Below, one piece after another: positions 20,621 to 30,097 of a stretch of 64,000 nt of DNA (position 1 is its first letter; each line of letters starts with the position of its first letter). The translations under genes and the position numbers were made by a program. The stretch is from Methanobacteriales archaeon HGW-Methanobacteriales-1 (lineage in GTDB: Archaea; Methanobacteriota; Methanobacteria; Methanobacteriales; Methanobacteriaceae): contig PGYO01000002.1 in the NCBI GenBank assembly GCA_002839705.1, positions 186,001 to 250,000 on the forward strand. Reading direction: 5' to 3'. The notes under the pieces were generated by a model. It saw nothing but the letters and a program-made list of their open reading frames with translations. It made no database searches and was not told the DNA's origin.

Positions 20621-21340
20621 TTAGTTCTGAACTTGCCCGTCCAGAACTTCTATGGTCCTATCTGCCAGTGAGGCCACATTCATGTCGTGAGTGACCATAA
20701 TCAGAGTCACATTTTCCTTTTCATGCAATTCTTTCAACCTTTGTAAGATCACCTGACCTGTTTTTGAATCCAGTGATCCGGTTGGCTCATCAGCCAATAT
20801 TATGGAAGGTTTATTAGCTAAAGCTCTGGCAATGGCCACTCGCTGCCTTTCTCCTCCGGAAAGTTCAGTTGGTTTTCTTTTTATTTTATCAGAAAGCTCA
20901 ACATAATCCAGAAGCTCCAAGGCCCGTTTTCGCATGTCTTTTCCAGAAATTTTACTCTCAAACATAGGAACTTCTACATTTTCCAGTACACTTAAATTCG
21001 GAATTAGATTATGCAACTGGAAGATAAATCCAATTTCTTGAGATCTAAAATCACTTAAATCCTTCTTTCGGATTAGATCAATTCCTGAAACAGTAATATC
21101 TCCAGCATCTGCTTTATCAAGTGCCCCAATCATGTTTAAAAGAGTAGATTTCCCAGAACCTGATGGTCCAATTATGGATACAAATTCTCCTTCTTTTATT
21201 TCAAGATTAAGGCCATTTAATGCAGTTATTTTACCATGGTCAAAACTTTTTTTCAGATTTTTTATTTCCACAATGTTGGTGGCGGTTTTTTCATCACTTG
21301 ATTTATTATTGGAAATAATTTCTGCATTCTGATTATTCAT
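20621..21340 (-). CDS. ABC transporter ATP-binding protein, MacB/LolD type
   Basis: The 239-residue ATPase has Walker [11 protein letters not shown]-loop [13 protein letters not shown], signature [15 protein letters not shown] and Walker [14 protein letters not shown], the last typical of MacB/LolD/FtsE-type importless transporters. The start is placed at ATG 21340, which overlaps the last codons of the permease (the permease ends ...TATGAATAA) with GGAGG nine bases upstream; the frame is open further upstream to 21400 but that part only re-reads permease sequence. It powers the permease encoded just before it. Substrate is unknown; candidates are lipids, peptides or antimicrobial compounds. 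Confidence 0.85.
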   Translation of the reverse strand: MNNQNAEIISNNKSSDEKTATNIVEIKNLKKSFDHGKITALNGLNLEIKEGEFVSIIGPSGSGKSTLLNMIGALDKADAGDITVSGIDLIRKKDLSDFRSQEIGFIFQLHNLIPNLSVLENVEVPMFESKISGKDMRKRALELLDYVELSDKIKRKPTELSGGERQRVAIARALANKPSIILADEPTGSLDSKTGQVILQRLKELHEKENVTLIMVTHDMNVASLADRTIEVLDGQVQN

Positions 21341-22448
21341 AGCGCAGTGCCTCCGTTGGTGGTAATTTGCTGGCCCGATAGGCCGGATAAAATCCTCCAA
21401 TTAGTCCCACAATAAGGGCCACTAGAAATCCTCTAATAAAGACATCGCTACTGTAAACTGGCTTAATAAATCCTTCCATTCCCAGTGGCAGTAAAATTTG
21501 AATGGCCAGAACTCCCATTATGGAACCTACTATTCCTGCTACTAGGGTCAATACGATGGATTCTCCAAGTATCATTCCTAATATTCTCCGGTTTTTCCAT
21601 CCAACTGCTTTCAATACTCCAATTTCTCTGGTCCTCTCAAAAACAGACATTATCATGGTATTTATTACGCCTATGCCTCCAATAACAATGGCTAAAATTG
21701 ATATGGCCCAGGAAGCTGTGTCAATAGTGTTCAAACCCTGGTCTACACTTTGAAGATCTTCTAAGGATGCAATAGTGGTGACATCATTGCCATATTTGTC
21801 TTCAATGACCTTGGTCACTTCATCAACATTAGCATCTTTTTTTATTTTAACATAGATCATGGTGACCTTGTCAGGTTTATCCTCAATGTCTTGAAGGTTT
21901 TCTAGTGATAAAAAGGCCCCACCATCTTGCTGAAGATCACCAGTTTCAAATATTCCAGTTATTTTATATTTCTTCTGGTTAAGAGTTAAAGTGTCTCCGA
22001 TGGTTTTATTTAGTTTTTCTGAGGCTACTTTTCCAATTATAACTTCCTTGGCACTGCCATTGGCAAATGATTTTCCTTTGGTAATTTTTATGTTACTGAT
22101 GTCCAGCTTATTAGGGTCTATCCCAATTAAAACAAAATAGGGATTTCCTCCAATTGGCTGAATGGCAGTTAAAACTCCAACAGCATCTTCAACTCCATTA
22201 ACTGATTTTATTTTGTTAATATAACTTTCATCTATCTTACTGAGGAACATATCCGACACATTAGATTCTACTACTGAAAAATCAGATCCTCCGGCCTTCA
22301 GTGTTTCTTCAGTTGACGTTTTTAGTCCATCCGTAATTATTCCCAGTGCTACAATGGTTGCTATTCCAATTGCTATGCCTACAATTGCCAGTGCGCTTCT
22401 GGTTTTATTTCTAAATGGATTTTTTAGAATTAACGAGAAAAACGACAT
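21333..22448 (-). CDS. ABC transporter permease, MacB/FtsX type
   Basis: The 371-residue permease has the MacB layout: one N-terminal membrane helix (residues about 17-39, LAIVGIAIGIATIVALGIIT), a large extracytoplasmic MacB_PCD domain (about 40-240), then three C-terminal helices of the FtsX domain (around 245-270, 288-320, 338-360) with the conserved ERTREIGVLKAVGWKNRRI coupling segment. It forms a unit with the overlapping ATPase gene. No membrane-fusion partner lies nearby, as is usual outside Gram-negative bacteria. Confidence 0.85.
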   Translation of the reverse strand: MSFFSLILKNPFRNKTRSALAIVGIAIGIATIVALGIITDGLKTSTEETLKAGGSDFSVVESNVSDMFLSKIDESYINKIKSVNGVEDAVGVLTAIQPIGGNPYFVLIGIDPNKLDISNIKITKGKSFANGSAKEVIIGKVASEKLNKTIGDTLTLNQKKYKITGIFETGDLQQDGGAFLSLENLQDIEDKPDKVTMIYVKIKKDANVDEVTKVIEDKYGNDVTTIASLEDLQSVDQGLNTIDTASWAISILAIVIGGIGVINTMIMSVFERTREIGVLKAVGWKNRRILGMILGESIVLTLVAGIVGSIMGVLAIQILLPLGMEGFIKPVYSSDVFIRGFLVALIVGLIGGFYPAYRASKLPPTEALRYE

Positions 22449-22641
22449 TTTTTCACTCCAAATGTAAATTTTAATTCATGAAAATGGTGGTTTTGAAATC
22501 AACCACATATGACTAACTGTTCATATGACTTTTAAATCTTTCGAAATTTAATTAAAATTGAATAAAAATCTACTAAAATTGTTTTAATAAATGTTAAATC
22601 ATCAAAAGAGATATTTATTGGAATTAATAATAAACTAAACT

Positions 22642-23472
22642 ATGAATCGTAGGTTGGGGCTGCTACTGGAAATTTTGTACATAAGTGTTATTTTAATTGA
22701 CAGTTTTCTGTTATTAACCAGCAGTTTACTGCCATTTAAAATGGCCAATTATCAGAATATAGCTTATTTTGATTTAATTACCAGCATGCTTTTATTGGTT
22801 GGATATACAAATCAGATGAGAAAAACAGAACCTAAAGCTTATTTGAAAAGAAATTGGAACTTATTTATTATTGTTATTCCATTTTCATTCATCGCTATAG
22901 ATATATTAGGTATCAGTGGCCCGTTAATAGTTGTAAAAATTCTTAACCTAATAAAAGTAGTGGCCTTAATGTTTGCAGTCCGGCAGGTAGGGCGATCTGT
23001 GGATGAGTTTGTTGAAAAAAGTCGGCTGATTTATGGGGTAGCCTTTTTCCTGGCTGTTCTTTTAATTTCATCTATTTCTTTTTTCCTGGTGGAGAATGGA
23101 ATTAATCCTAATGTAACCAATTATGAAGACTCATTGTGGTATGTTATTCAGACTATAACTACCGTAGGTTATGGTGATGTTGTCCCTTATACTTCATTGG
23201 GTCGTGTTGTTGGGGTTGTGGCCATGCTGAGTGCTATTGGAATATCCAGTTTGTTAACTGCCGCCACCACTTCTTCATTAATGGATAAATTTCGTAATGA
23301 AAGCGATAAATTGTCTAAAAGAAATTCAAAATATGTTCAAAATCTTGAAAAAAAGATCGACATCTTAAACTCAGAGATTCCTAAAAAAGAGAGTATGGAT
23401 AATCTCAACAAAGAGTTAAAAGACCTTAAATTGGAAATTCAAGAATTAAAAAATTTGCTTGAGAAAAAATAG
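22642..23472 (+). CDS. Potassium channel, six-helix type
   Basis: The 276-residue membrane protein carries the K+ selectivity filter TTVGYGDVVP near residue 174, between two pore-lining helices (about 130-152 and 190-212). Four further hydrophobic segments precede it, as in voltage-gated-like channels, though the fourth (VVALMFAVRQVGRSVDEF) has few regularly spaced arginines, so voltage gating is uncertain. The C-terminal 60 residues form a coiled coil (heptads from KRNSKYVQNLEKKIDIL onward) that probably holds the tetramer together. It is divergent from the ABC transporter. Confidence 0.85.
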   Translation: MNRRLGLLLEILYISVILIDSFLLLTSSLLPFKMANYQNIAYFDLITSMLLLVGYTNQMRKTEPKAYLKRNWNLFIIVIPFSFIAIDILGISGPLIVVKILNLIKVVALMFAVRQVGRSVDEFVEKSRLIYGVAFFLAVLLISSISFFLVENGINPNVTNYEDSLWYVIQTITTVGYGDVVPYTSLGRVVGVVAMLSAIGISSLLTAATTSSLMDKFRNESDKLSKRNSKYVQNLEKKIDILNSEIPKKESMDNLNKELKDLKLEIQELKNLLEKK

Positions 23473-23576
23473 CTAATTAATTTCCAATTTGTATAAAATT
23501 ATTTATTTTAATTAATAACCTATATTTAGAAAACCTAGATTTAGAATATTATTATAATCTAATTAAATCATTTAAA

Positions 23577-23732
23577 CTATTTTTCTTTTAATTCATTTTT
23601 AATTAGATCAATAATGGCTTCATCTAGTTGTTGGTAGTTTTTTGAGAGTGCATACTCGTTAAAATCTGCCAATAATTCTTTTGAAATTTTAAATGAAATT
23701 CTGGTAAATTCCTCTGACTTTTTAGGATACAT
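23577..23732 (-). CDS. Small ribbon-helix-helix-like DNA-binding protein
   Basis: The 51-residue protein reads MYPKKSEEFTRISFKISKE at its start and continues LLADFNEYALSKNY then DEAIIDLIKNELKEK. A short beta strand (FTRISFKIS) followed by two helices is the ribbon-helix-helix layout of CopG/NikR-like repressors and antitoxins. GGTG lies about eight bases before the ATG. A second small gene lies 116 bases upstream on the same strand, so the two could form a small operon. Family assignment is by pattern only. Confidence 0.5.
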   Translation of the reverse strand: MYPKKSEEFTRISFKISKELLADFNEYALSKNYQQLDEAIIDLIKNELKEK

Positions 23733-23848
23733 GTCTACACCAATAATTTTTTCAATAATTCTTAACTACTTCAATTATTTATATTTCAAAATATTTTAAG
23801 TTTCTCCATAAATTTGATAATTAAATTAAGAAAATAAAAATAAATAAA

Positions 23849-24037
23849 TCAATAATTTTTATGAGATGCCATTCTAGTGGTAACTACTCTTTTTGCCCTT
23901 AGAGAAGTTTCATTATCTTTATTTTCTTTTAAATTAATTTCTATTTCATTTAGCAAAGAACTTAAATCGTCTAATTTACAATTATAAGCATAATTTAGCA
24001 GTTTCTTTGATTTTTTATTATCATTTTTGTTTTTCAA
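23849..24037 (-). CDS. Small charged hypothetical protein
   Basis: The 62-residue product is Lys/Asn/Glu-rich and helical, with a basic tail (LRAKRVVTTRMASHKNY). The start is TTG, supported by AGGTGA five bases upstream on the minus strand. I do not recognise it. It lies upstream of the ribbon-helix-helix-like gene in the same direction. Confidence 0.45.
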   Translation of the reverse strand: MKNKNDNKKSKKLLNYAYNCKLDDLSSLLNEIEINLKENKDNETSLRAKRVVTTRMASHKNY

Positions 24038-24210
24038 AATTTCACCTATTTGTATCTATAAATTAGATTATCACACAATAGAACATTCCATATATTTATT
24101 CAAATATTTAAATACATCAAAAAAATCACTTTGAAAATAAAACCTAGATGTATTTTTCATTTACTTGTGCCTGGATTCAGTTGCCCTGGATTGATATATA
24201 ATAAATTTAG

Positions 24211-24253
24211 TTATGGTCAAAATTATGGTCATAGTCAAAAATTATGGTCAAAA
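24211..24253. promoter_or_regulatory. Triple TTATGGTC repeat, putative operator
   Basis: Three direct copies of TTATGGTC begin at 24211, 24223 and 24242, the first and third followed by AAAA, and a related ATAGTCAAAA sits between the second and third. They lie 60-100 bases before the gene at 24311, a good position for a repressor or activator site. The binding protein is unknown. Confidence 0.45.
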
Positions 24254-24310
24254 ATTTAAATAAGATAGAATACATACAAAAGTATAATATAAAAATATAG
24301 GAGGGATTCC

Positions 24311-24631
24311 ATGAAAGAAGATGTTTTCTATGGTAAAGGAATGGCTCATGTTAAAAAGGATTATCCAGACATATATGATGCAGTAGTTAAATTAAATGAA
24401 GCAGCATACACTGGGAAGGCGCTGGACTATAAAACACAGAAACTAATTGCATTAGGAATCACTGCATCAAATTCTGATGATAGAGCTATGAAAAAACAAA
24501 TGATGAGCGCTATTAGAGAATTTGGAGCAACAAAGGATGAAATTGTTGATGTTTTACGTGTAGTTCTTTTGACTGCAGGTAATCCTCCGTTTGTTAAAGC
24601 AATGAAGATATTATATGAATTAAATGAATAA
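24311..24631 (+). CDS. Carboxymuconolactone decarboxylase family protein
   Basis: The 106-residue helical protein matches the CMD/AhpD-like fold: LNEAAYTGKALDYKTQKLIALGITASNSDDRAMKKQMMSAI, then a helix with GATKDEIVDVLRVVLLTAG and NPPFVKAM. It lacks the CxxC of AhpD-type peroxidase partners, as in the Methanothermobacter homologue of known structure, so a thiol redox role is unlikely. GGAGGG precedes the ATG. Three TTATGGTC repeats upstream suggest specific regulation. Biological role is unknown. Confidence 0.8.
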   Translation: MKEDVFYGKGMAHVKKDYPDIYDAVVKLNEAAYTGKALDYKTQKLIALGITASNSDDRAMKKQMMSAIREFGATKDEIVDVLRVVLLTAGNPPFVKAMKILYELNE

Positions 24632-24654
24632 ATTAGTTAAAGAGTTAACTTATT

Positions 24655-24705
24655 CACAGTTCTAGATTAAAATCTAGAATTTAATATTTTTTAATTAGAA
24701 CTGTG
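24655..24705 (+). terminator. Inverted repeat after the CMD-family gene
   Basis: An outer inverted repeat CACAGTTCTA (24655-24664) / TAGAACTGTG (24696-24705) encloses an inner palindrome, TCTAGATT and AATCTAGA (24661-24678). It begins 24 bases after the stop codon and is followed by T-rich sequence, so it is probably a transcript end or 3'-stabilising structure. Confidence 0.45.
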
Positions 24706-24858
24706 TTTACTATTTTCAAAATTATTAATGAGTTATTTTGTATTCAAGATATTAAATACAATTAATATGGGTGTATAATTTTCTCTTTATTTAATTATCT
24801 TACATTACTAAAAAAAATCATGAATTAAAATATTTTAAAATCTGCTGGTGGTTGTTAT

Positions 24859-25491
24859 ATGTCTCAAGATTATGAAGAAAATGCTGGAGGAATGAGTTAT
24901 CGAACTTTAAAAGGGGTCGATAAATCCCAGATCATGGGTTATCTTAAAGGTCATGATGGAACTGGGTCAGCAGAAATACATGAAAAAAATGTAGAATATT
25001 ATTTGGCAAGTATTGAAAAAACTATCTCAAGGTTGGAATTAGCTAGAGTACGCTCAGAATACGCTAATTTACCTGATGAGGATTTCCAAACCATTGATGA
25101 TAAATTGAATGAAGGTTCTAAATGGCTCAATGATCTAAAAAAGAATCTTAAAAAGACAAAAGATACATCTGAGTGTCTGGATAAAATTTCCTATAAGAAA
25201 TGGCACGCGGTAAAACTTATCCCTTCTTCGGTAGAAGGTTATGTGATTACTAAATCTATCCAAATAAAGATTAACCGGATAAAAGGTAATTTATCTGCAT
25301 CAGGGCATCGAATGCATCTTAGGAATGCTGAAAAGCACAATGAATCTTCTAAAAAGATATTTTTAGAATTGATGCAACTGAATGAAACTTCGGATCTGGA
25401 TAATGCTGAAATTTTACGTATAAAAGCTTTCAATGATGCTTCAACGGCTCAGGATATTTTAAAAACTAAATTTAATCAATATCCTCGCTAA
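24859..25491 (+). CDS. Helical cytoplasmic protein, unknown
   Basis: The 210-residue protein has no signal peptide or membrane span and is mainly alpha-helical, with charged amphipathic stretches (YYLASIEKTISRLELARVRS; KWLNDLKKNLKKTKDTSE; KKIFLELMQL). The N-terminus (GGMSYRTLKGVDKSQIMG) is polar and glycine-rich. I do not recognise a family and see no catalytic motif. It lies between the CMD-family gene and the L15e gene, in the same direction, with its own upstream spacer. Confidence 0.5.
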   Translation: MSQDYEENAGGMSYRTLKGVDKSQIMGYLKGHDGTGSAEIHEKNVEYYLASIEKTISRLELARVRSEYANLPDEDFQTIDDKLNEGSKWLNDLKKNLKKTKDTSECLDKISYKKWHAVKLIPSSVEGYVITKSIQIKINRIKGNLSASGHRMHLRNAEKHNESSKKIFLELMQLNETSDLDNAEILRIKAFNDASTAQDILKTKFNQYPR

Positions 25492-25531
25492 TTTTTATTT
25501 ATATTACTTATTTATTTTTCACGGATCAATC

Positions 25532-25672
25532 ATGATTTTTCAATATTCTTTAGATGGCCTTATATTGATGATCAGTGCGATTTTAGTTTTTTTCTTAGCA
25601 ATTAGGAATTGTTCCTATACTTGGATTAGACATAATGACATTTCTGATTTATATGAACTTATACATAATTAA
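25532..25672 (+). CDS. Possible 46-residue single-span membrane protein
   Basis: The open frame MIFQYSLDGLILMISAI... contains one hydrophobic helix (about residues 8-24) followed by a polar tail ending DLYELIHN. There is only a weak ribosome binding site, so this is a tentative small gene in the gap before L15e. Confidence 0.3.
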   Translation: MIFQYSLDGLILMISAILVFFLAIRNCSYTWIRHNDISDLYELIHN

Positions 25673-25763
25673 AATTCATCTGAAATTTTAACTAAAAAAA
25701 ATTTATTTTAAAATCTATTTTAAACCAAACCTTTTTAAGTACTCTTAACTAATATTTATCACC

Positions 25764-25805
25764 GTCAATTTTGACGAGAAAAGACTCTTTTTGGGACAAT
25801 GTCCC
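25764..25805 (+). promoter_or_regulatory. Two inverted repeats in the L15e leader
   Basis: GTCAA/TTGAC (25764-25768 / 25771-25775) and GGGAC/GTCCC around AAT (25793-25805) are perfect short inverted repeats 38-79 bases before the L15e start. They may form a structured mRNA leader; ribosomal protein genes are often autoregulated through such leaders, but that is inference here. Confidence 0.3.
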
Positions 25806-25842
25806 ATGGATGTGGCGCAAGCTGAACAAGAGGTGTTTATTA

Positions 25843-26388
25843 ATGTATAAATATGTACGAGATGCATGGAAAAATCCAGACAATTCCTATGTAAGGGAAC
25901 TTATGTGGGAAAGAGCTCCTCAATGGAGGAGAGAAAGCGTAATTCAAAGAATAGACCGGCCAACCCGTATCGACAGAGCTCGATCCTTAGGTTACAAGGC
26001 CAAAAGAGGTTACGTTGTCGTCCGAACTCGCGTTAGGCGTGGTGGACGAAGAAAAAGCCGATTCAAAGCAGGTCGTAAGCCTAAAAGAATGGGTATTAAA
26101 AAGATTACTCCTAAAAAGTCCATACAAAGGATTGCTGAAGAGAGAGTCGCCAGAAAATTCCCAAATATGGAAGTGTTAAATTCTTACTGGGTATGGGCAG
26201 ATGGAAAACATAAATACTATGAAGTTATTTTAGTTGACCCAAACCACCCTGTTATTAAAAGTGATCCTAAAATCAATTGGATCTGTGAAAAACAACACAC
26301 CGGGCGGGCTTTCCGTGGCTTAACCAGTCAAGGTAAAAAGTCCAGAGGTCTCCGTAATAAAGGAAAAGGTGCTGAAAAATTAAGATAA
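25843..26388 (+). CDS. rpl15e: Large ribosomal subunit protein eL15
   Basis: The 181-residue basic protein starts [20 protein letters not shown] and has the eL15 core [20 protein letters not shown] and [17 protein letters not shown]. The start at ATG 25843 is chosen because AAGAGGTG lies eight bases upstream and the family begins here; the frame is open back to a TTG at 25771 but that part reads across leader hairpins. It opens the run of RNA-processing genes, consistent with the archaeal exosome superoperon. Confidence 0.95.
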   Translation: MYKYVRDAWKNPDNSYVRELMWERAPQWRRESVIQRIDRPTRIDRARSLGYKAKRGYVVVRTRVRRGGRRKSRFKAGRKPKRMGIKKITPKKSIQRIAEERVARKFPNMEVLNSYWVWADGKHKYYEVILVDPNHPVIKSDPKINWICEKQHTGRAFRGLTSQGKKSRGLRNKGKGAEKLR

Positions 26389-26613
26389 TCTTTTAGATTT
26401 CTTACTTTTTCCTCTTTTTTTATCTTAATTATCTATTATACTATTTTCATAGAATATCAGTTTTATCAAAAAAAACCAATATTCTTTCTAATTATCAATA
26501 AACCTATTAATGCATTACTATTTGAAAATTACAAGCAATAATCTCCGTAAATGAGCTATAACTTAACTTATTAGAATTTCTTATTATTAATTTCCTGATT
26601 CAAGTTGATTAAA

Positions 26614-27039
26614 ATGATCCACAATATTTCATATAGAGTTTTTATCCAAGGTACTGAAAGGCCAGAAAAGGTTGAAGAGTCATTAAAGACTATATTTCCC
26701 ATGGCTGAGCCTGAAATAGAACATACAGAAGGTTATTATCTTAATCCAGTTACAATTTTAAGTCAAAAAATAACTAAAAAACGGGAAATCAAAGAATTTA
26801 TTCAAAAACTTCGAGAAATGAATAAAGATGATATTATAAAAATATCCCATGATTTTGAAAAAAAAATGGATGATAATGGAAATTTCTTTCTTAGATTTGA
26901 TAAGCAGGAAGCTTTAAAAGGGAATTGGAAAGTGGTAGAGCATGGTGATTCTATACATGTTCGAATAAAAATTGCAGCATATCCTGCTAAAAAAGATGTG
27001 GCCATTAGAATAGCTCACCAAATATTCGAAACAGCTTAA
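26614..27039 (+). CDS. RNA-binding protein, COG1325 family
   Basis: The 141-residue protein (MIHNISYRVFIQGTERPEKV...) belongs to the archaeal family often annotated as exosome-associated or RNA-binding (COG1325), found between L15e and RNase P genes. Segments FFLRFDKQEAL and VRIKIAAYPAKKDVA are typical. A TTG nine bases upstream in frame is an alternative start. Role is inferred from conserved gene neighbourhood with RNase P and exosome genes. Confidence 0.75.
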   Translation: MIHNISYRVFIQGTERPEKVEESLKTIFPMAEPEIEHTEGYYLNPVTILSQKITKKREIKEFIQKLREMNKDDIIKISHDFEKKMDDNGNFFLRFDKQEALKGNWKVVEHGDSIHVRIKIAAYPAKKDVAIRIAHQIFETA

Positions 27040-27205
27040 TTATTGTATTGATTTTATATTAACTTATTATATCATATTACTATAAATTTAATTAATTAAT
27101 CACTAATTAAATTATAAATCTTAAATTATAAAATATTCAATTCATTAAAATAATATTTAAATTAAATTTTACAAGGGACAAACGTCCGGGAATTATCTGA
27201 TTAAA

Positions 27206-27988
27206 TTGAAATTTTACGATTTTCACCTACAGGGAAGAAATTATAACTCTGATAAGAAATTAATTTTGGAAGCAAAAAGATTGGGATACTCTGGTGTCTC
27301 TTTACTATATTCTAAAGATGATTATAATCAATCAAAGGAATATTTGATAGAAATTGAAAATGAGATTAATTCCGGACCAACTAAGGATTCTAATTCTGTT
27401 TCTAATCTAGATTCTATTTCAGATTCTGAGGAAACTTTTAAGATTTTTCCAGGAATTAAGATTTTTCCAAAAAATTCGGAAGATCTAAAAAGGCAGATTA
27501 GAAGTTCTAGAAAAAAAACTAATATTTTAATGGCTGTTGGTGGTGATTTAAAGATAAATCGTGCTGCATGTGAAAATATTCAGCTCGATATTCTATCAAG
27601 ACCATATTATAAACGTAGGGATTGTGGAATTAATCACGTTCTTGCTAAAGAGGCTGCTAAAAATGATGTAGCCATTGAATTAAATATTTGCGACATATTA
27701 CGGTCCAGATCACCTATTAGATCTAAAATAATGGCACATTTTCAGGAAATTGTTAAATTACAAAAGAAATTTAAATTTCCCCTAATTATTGGTAGTGGAG
27801 CGGTTTCTATTTATGATTTAAGAAGACCTAAAGATTTAAATGCACTCAGTCACTGTTTTGGATTGAGTAAAAATGAAGTGAATTTGGCCATTTCTAACCA
27901 TCCAAAAAATATAGTTGATTTCAATAATCAGAGAAAGGACCTTATTATTGTGGGGGCCAAGAAAATTGCTAATTTACCAGACAATTAA
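27206..27988 (+). CDS. rnp3: RNase P protein subunit Rpp30
   Basis: Rpp30 is a TIM-barrel protein subunit of archaeal RNase P, pairing with Pop5 to support cleavage of pre-tRNA 5' leaders. The 260-residue protein begins KFYDFHLQG and has LILEAKRLGYSGVSLLY, ILMAVGGDLKINRAACEN, RRDCGINHVLAKEAAKNDVAIELN and PLIIGSGAVSIYDLR. Residues about 55-75 hold a Ser/Asp/Asn-rich insertion (SGPTKDSNSVSNLDSISDSE) that looks unstructured. Start is TTG at 27206 with a weak ribosome site. The Pop5 gene follows after 83 bases. Confidence 0.9.
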   Translation: MKFYDFHLQGRNYNSDKKLILEAKRLGYSGVSLLYSKDDYNQSKEYLIEIENEINSGPTKDSNSVSNLDSISDSEETFKIFPGIKIFPKNSEDLKRQIRSSRKKTNILMAVGGDLKINRAACENIQLDILSRPYYKRRDCGINHVLAKEAAKNDVAIELNICDILRSRSPIRSKIMAHFQEIVKLQKKFKFPLIIGSGAVSIYDLRRPKDLNALSHCFGLSKNEVNLAISNHPKNIVDFNNQRKDLIIVGAKKIANLPDN

Positions 27989-28071
27989 TTAAATTATTAT
28001 TATATTCAATTAATCAATTTTTTAGCCAATTTTGTATCAAAAGAATATTTAATATAACAAGATGATTATCC

Positions 28072-28443
28072 ATGAAACTTAAAATATTACCTCCTACACT
28101 TAGAGGTTCAAAAAGGTATATTGCATTTGAATTGATTTGCCAAAAATCTATAACTAGGGATGAATTAGTCAATTTAATCTGGAATTCGTGTCTGGAACTC
28201 TATGGTGAATCTGAAACAAGTAGATTCAGGCTATGGCTCATGAGAAAATGGGACTGTGGTCAAAAAGGTAATGATTTTATTATAAAAGGTATATTGCATT
28301 GTAATAGGGGAGATGAAGAAAAAGTTAGGGCTTCTCTTTCATTAGTAACAAATTTCCGTGGAAATAAAGTAGTTTTCCACACTCTGGGTTTATCTGGAAC
28401 CATTCATTCAGCAACACAAAAGTTTATTAAATCCAGACCCTAA
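28072..28443 (+). CDS. rnp2: RNase P protein subunit Pop5
   Basis: The 123-residue protein matches archaeal Pop5: MKLKILPPTLRGSKRYIAFEL at the N-terminus, ELYGESETSRFRLWLM, CNRGDEEKVRASLSLV and the C-terminal GLSGTIHSATQKF. With Rpp30 it forms the heterotetramer that activates the RNase P catalytic RNA. Position between Rpp30 and the proteasome alpha gene is the usual archaeal order. Confidence 0.93.
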   Translation: MKLKILPPTLRGSKRYIAFELICQKSITRDELVNLIWNSCLELYGESETSRFRLWLMRKWDCGQKGNDFIIKGILHCNRGDEEKVRASLSLVTNFRGNKVVFHTLGLSGTIHSATQKFIKSRP

Positions 28444-28587
28444 CATAAATACACAGTATTAATAAATTATTAAATTGATTTGAAAATAAGTCTTGATAAA
28501 GAAATTGAGCATTTTAAAATCAATTAAATGTCACTAAAAAATAAGAAATCACATTCATAAAATAAGATAAAAAAGAGAGGTATACAT

Positions 28588-29334
28588 ATGCAACCACTTC
28601 AAAGTGCAGGTTATGATAGGGCCATTACTGTATTTAGTCCAGATGGAAGACTATTTCAGGTTGAGTATGCAAGAGAGGCCGTAAAACGAGGCACAACTTC
28701 ATTAGGTGTCAAATCAAGCGAAGGAATAGTGCTTGTTGTGGATAAAAGACCCACAAGCAAACTGGTCGAACCTAAATCAATTGAAAAGATATTCCAAATC
28801 GACCAACACATTGGTGCTGCTACATCAGGATTGGTGGCAGATGCTAGAGCTATTATTGAAAAAGCTAGAATAGAGGCTCAGGTTAACAGAATAACCTATA
28901 ATGAACCTATTCGTGTCGAAACACTGTCTAAAAAGATTTGTGACATGAAACAGATGTACACTCAGCATGGTGGGGTGCGTCCTTTTGGATCCGCTTTAAT
29001 AATAGGTGGAGTTAATGGCAAAGGATGCAGATTATTTGAAACTGACCCTAGTGGTGCATTAATAGAGTACAAAGCAACAGCTATAGGTGCTGGAAGACAA
29101 GTGGCCATGGAAGAGTTTGAAAAGAAATATGAAGAAGACATGACTCTTACAGATGCAATTGAACTTGCTCTAGATGCTGTTTACGAAGCCACTGAAGGAA
29201 AAACAACTCCTGAAAGTGTTGAAATAGCTGTTATTGATGTTAAAGACAAAAAATACAGGAAATTATCTGAAGAAGAAATTAAAGATCATGTAGAAGAACT
29301 TCTCATCAGAAAAGAGAAGGAGGAAGAGGAGTAA
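28588..29334 (+). CDS. psmA: Proteasome alpha subunit
   Basis: The 248-residue protein forms the outer heptameric rings of the archaeal 20S proteasome and gates substrate entry. The N-terminal alpha signature [25 protein letters not shown] is intact, and [18 protein letters not shown] and VEIAVIDV are typical of the fold. The C-terminus ends in an acidic/basic tail (RKEKEEEE). GAGGTATAC precedes the ATG. Only five bases separate it from the SBDS gene, so the two are cotranscribed. Confidence 0.97.
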   Translation: MQPLQSAGYDRAITVFSPDGRLFQVEYAREAVKRGTTSLGVKSSEGIVLVVDKRPTSKLVEPKSIEKIFQIDQHIGAATSGLVADARAIIEKARIEAQVNRITYNEPIRVETLSKKICDMKQMYTQHGGVRPFGSALIIGGVNGKGCRLFETDPSGALIEYKATAIGAGRQVAMEEFEKKYEEDMTLTDAIELALDAVYEATEGKTTPESVEIAVIDVKDKKYRKLSEEEIKDHVEELLIRKEKEEEE

Positions 29335-29339
29335 AAAAC

Positions 29340-30044
29340 ATGGTTAATCTTGAAGATGCAGTTATTGCCCGTTTGGAATCCCATGGGGAACGATTCGAGA
29401 TTTTTGTGGATCCTGATCTTTCTGCAGAATATAAGAAAGGATCTAATGAATCTGGGATAGAAATAGAAACAGTTCTTGCAGTGGAAGAAATTTTTAAAGA
29501 TGCTAAAAAGGGTGATAAAGCGTCTGAGGAAGGTATGCTTAAAGTATTTCAGAGCACGGATCCCTTGGAAGTTGCAGAGTTAATTATTCAGAAGGGACAA
29601 ATCCAGCTCACTGCCCAACAGCGCAGGGAAATGCTAGAGGATAAGCACAAACAAATCGTTGCTAAAATAGCTAGGGAGGCTATTAATCCTCAAACAGGCT
29701 TTCCTCATCCACCAAAGAGAATTGAAAAGGCCATGGAAGAAGCAAAAGTTCATATTGATCCATTTAAAACTGTTGATGAGCAGATAAATATTGTTCTGAA
29801 AGCTATTCGGATTAAAATTCCAATTAGATTTGAAAAGGTGAAAATGGCAGTTATGATGCCTGGTGAATTTGCCGGTGGTGCATATACTGCCATATCTAAA
29901 TTTGGAAAAATATACAAAGAGGAATGGCAGCAAGATGGATCATGGATAGCGGTGGTTGAAATACCTGGAGGCCTGCAAGATAGTTTCCATCAAAAAATGA
30001 GTGAACTCACAGGCGGGAATGTGGATACCAAAGTTATTAAATAA
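29340..30044 (+). CDS. sdo1: Ribosome maturation protein SBDS
   Basis: SBDS helps release the anti-association factor aIF6 from 60S-type large subunits. The 234-residue protein has the three-domain SBDS layout: N-terminal FYSH domain ([24 protein letters not shown]), a central helical domain with [18 protein letters not shown] and [11 protein letters not shown], and a C-terminal ferredoxin-like domain ([20 protein letters not shown]). It follows psmA by five bases and precedes rrp4, the conserved order linking ribosome maturation to RNA decay. Confidence 0.95.
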   Translation: MVNLEDAVIARLESHGERFEIFVDPDLSAEYKKGSNESGIEIETVLAVEEIFKDAKKGDKASEEGMLKVFQSTDPLEVAELIIQKGQIQLTAQQRREMLEDKHKQIVAKIAREAINPQTGFPHPPKRIEKAMEEAKVHIDPFKTVDEQINIVLKAIRIKIPIRFEKVKMAVMMPGEFAGGAYTAISKFGKIYKEEWQQDGSWIAVVEIPGGLQDSFHQKMSELTGGNVDTKVIK

Positions 30045-30097
30045 ACTTCTTCTTTTTCCTATTCTCATATGGCTTTCATATTAAAAGGAGGCATAAT

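Noticed and set aside
21341-21400. Longer N-terminus for the ABC ATPase
   Set aside because: It overlaps the permease end and has no ribosome site; GGAGG fits ATG 21340.
25771-25842. TTG start for L15e giving 24 extra residues
   Set aside because: The family starts at MYKYV; a good ribosome site precedes ATG 25843 and the extension reads through leader hairpins.
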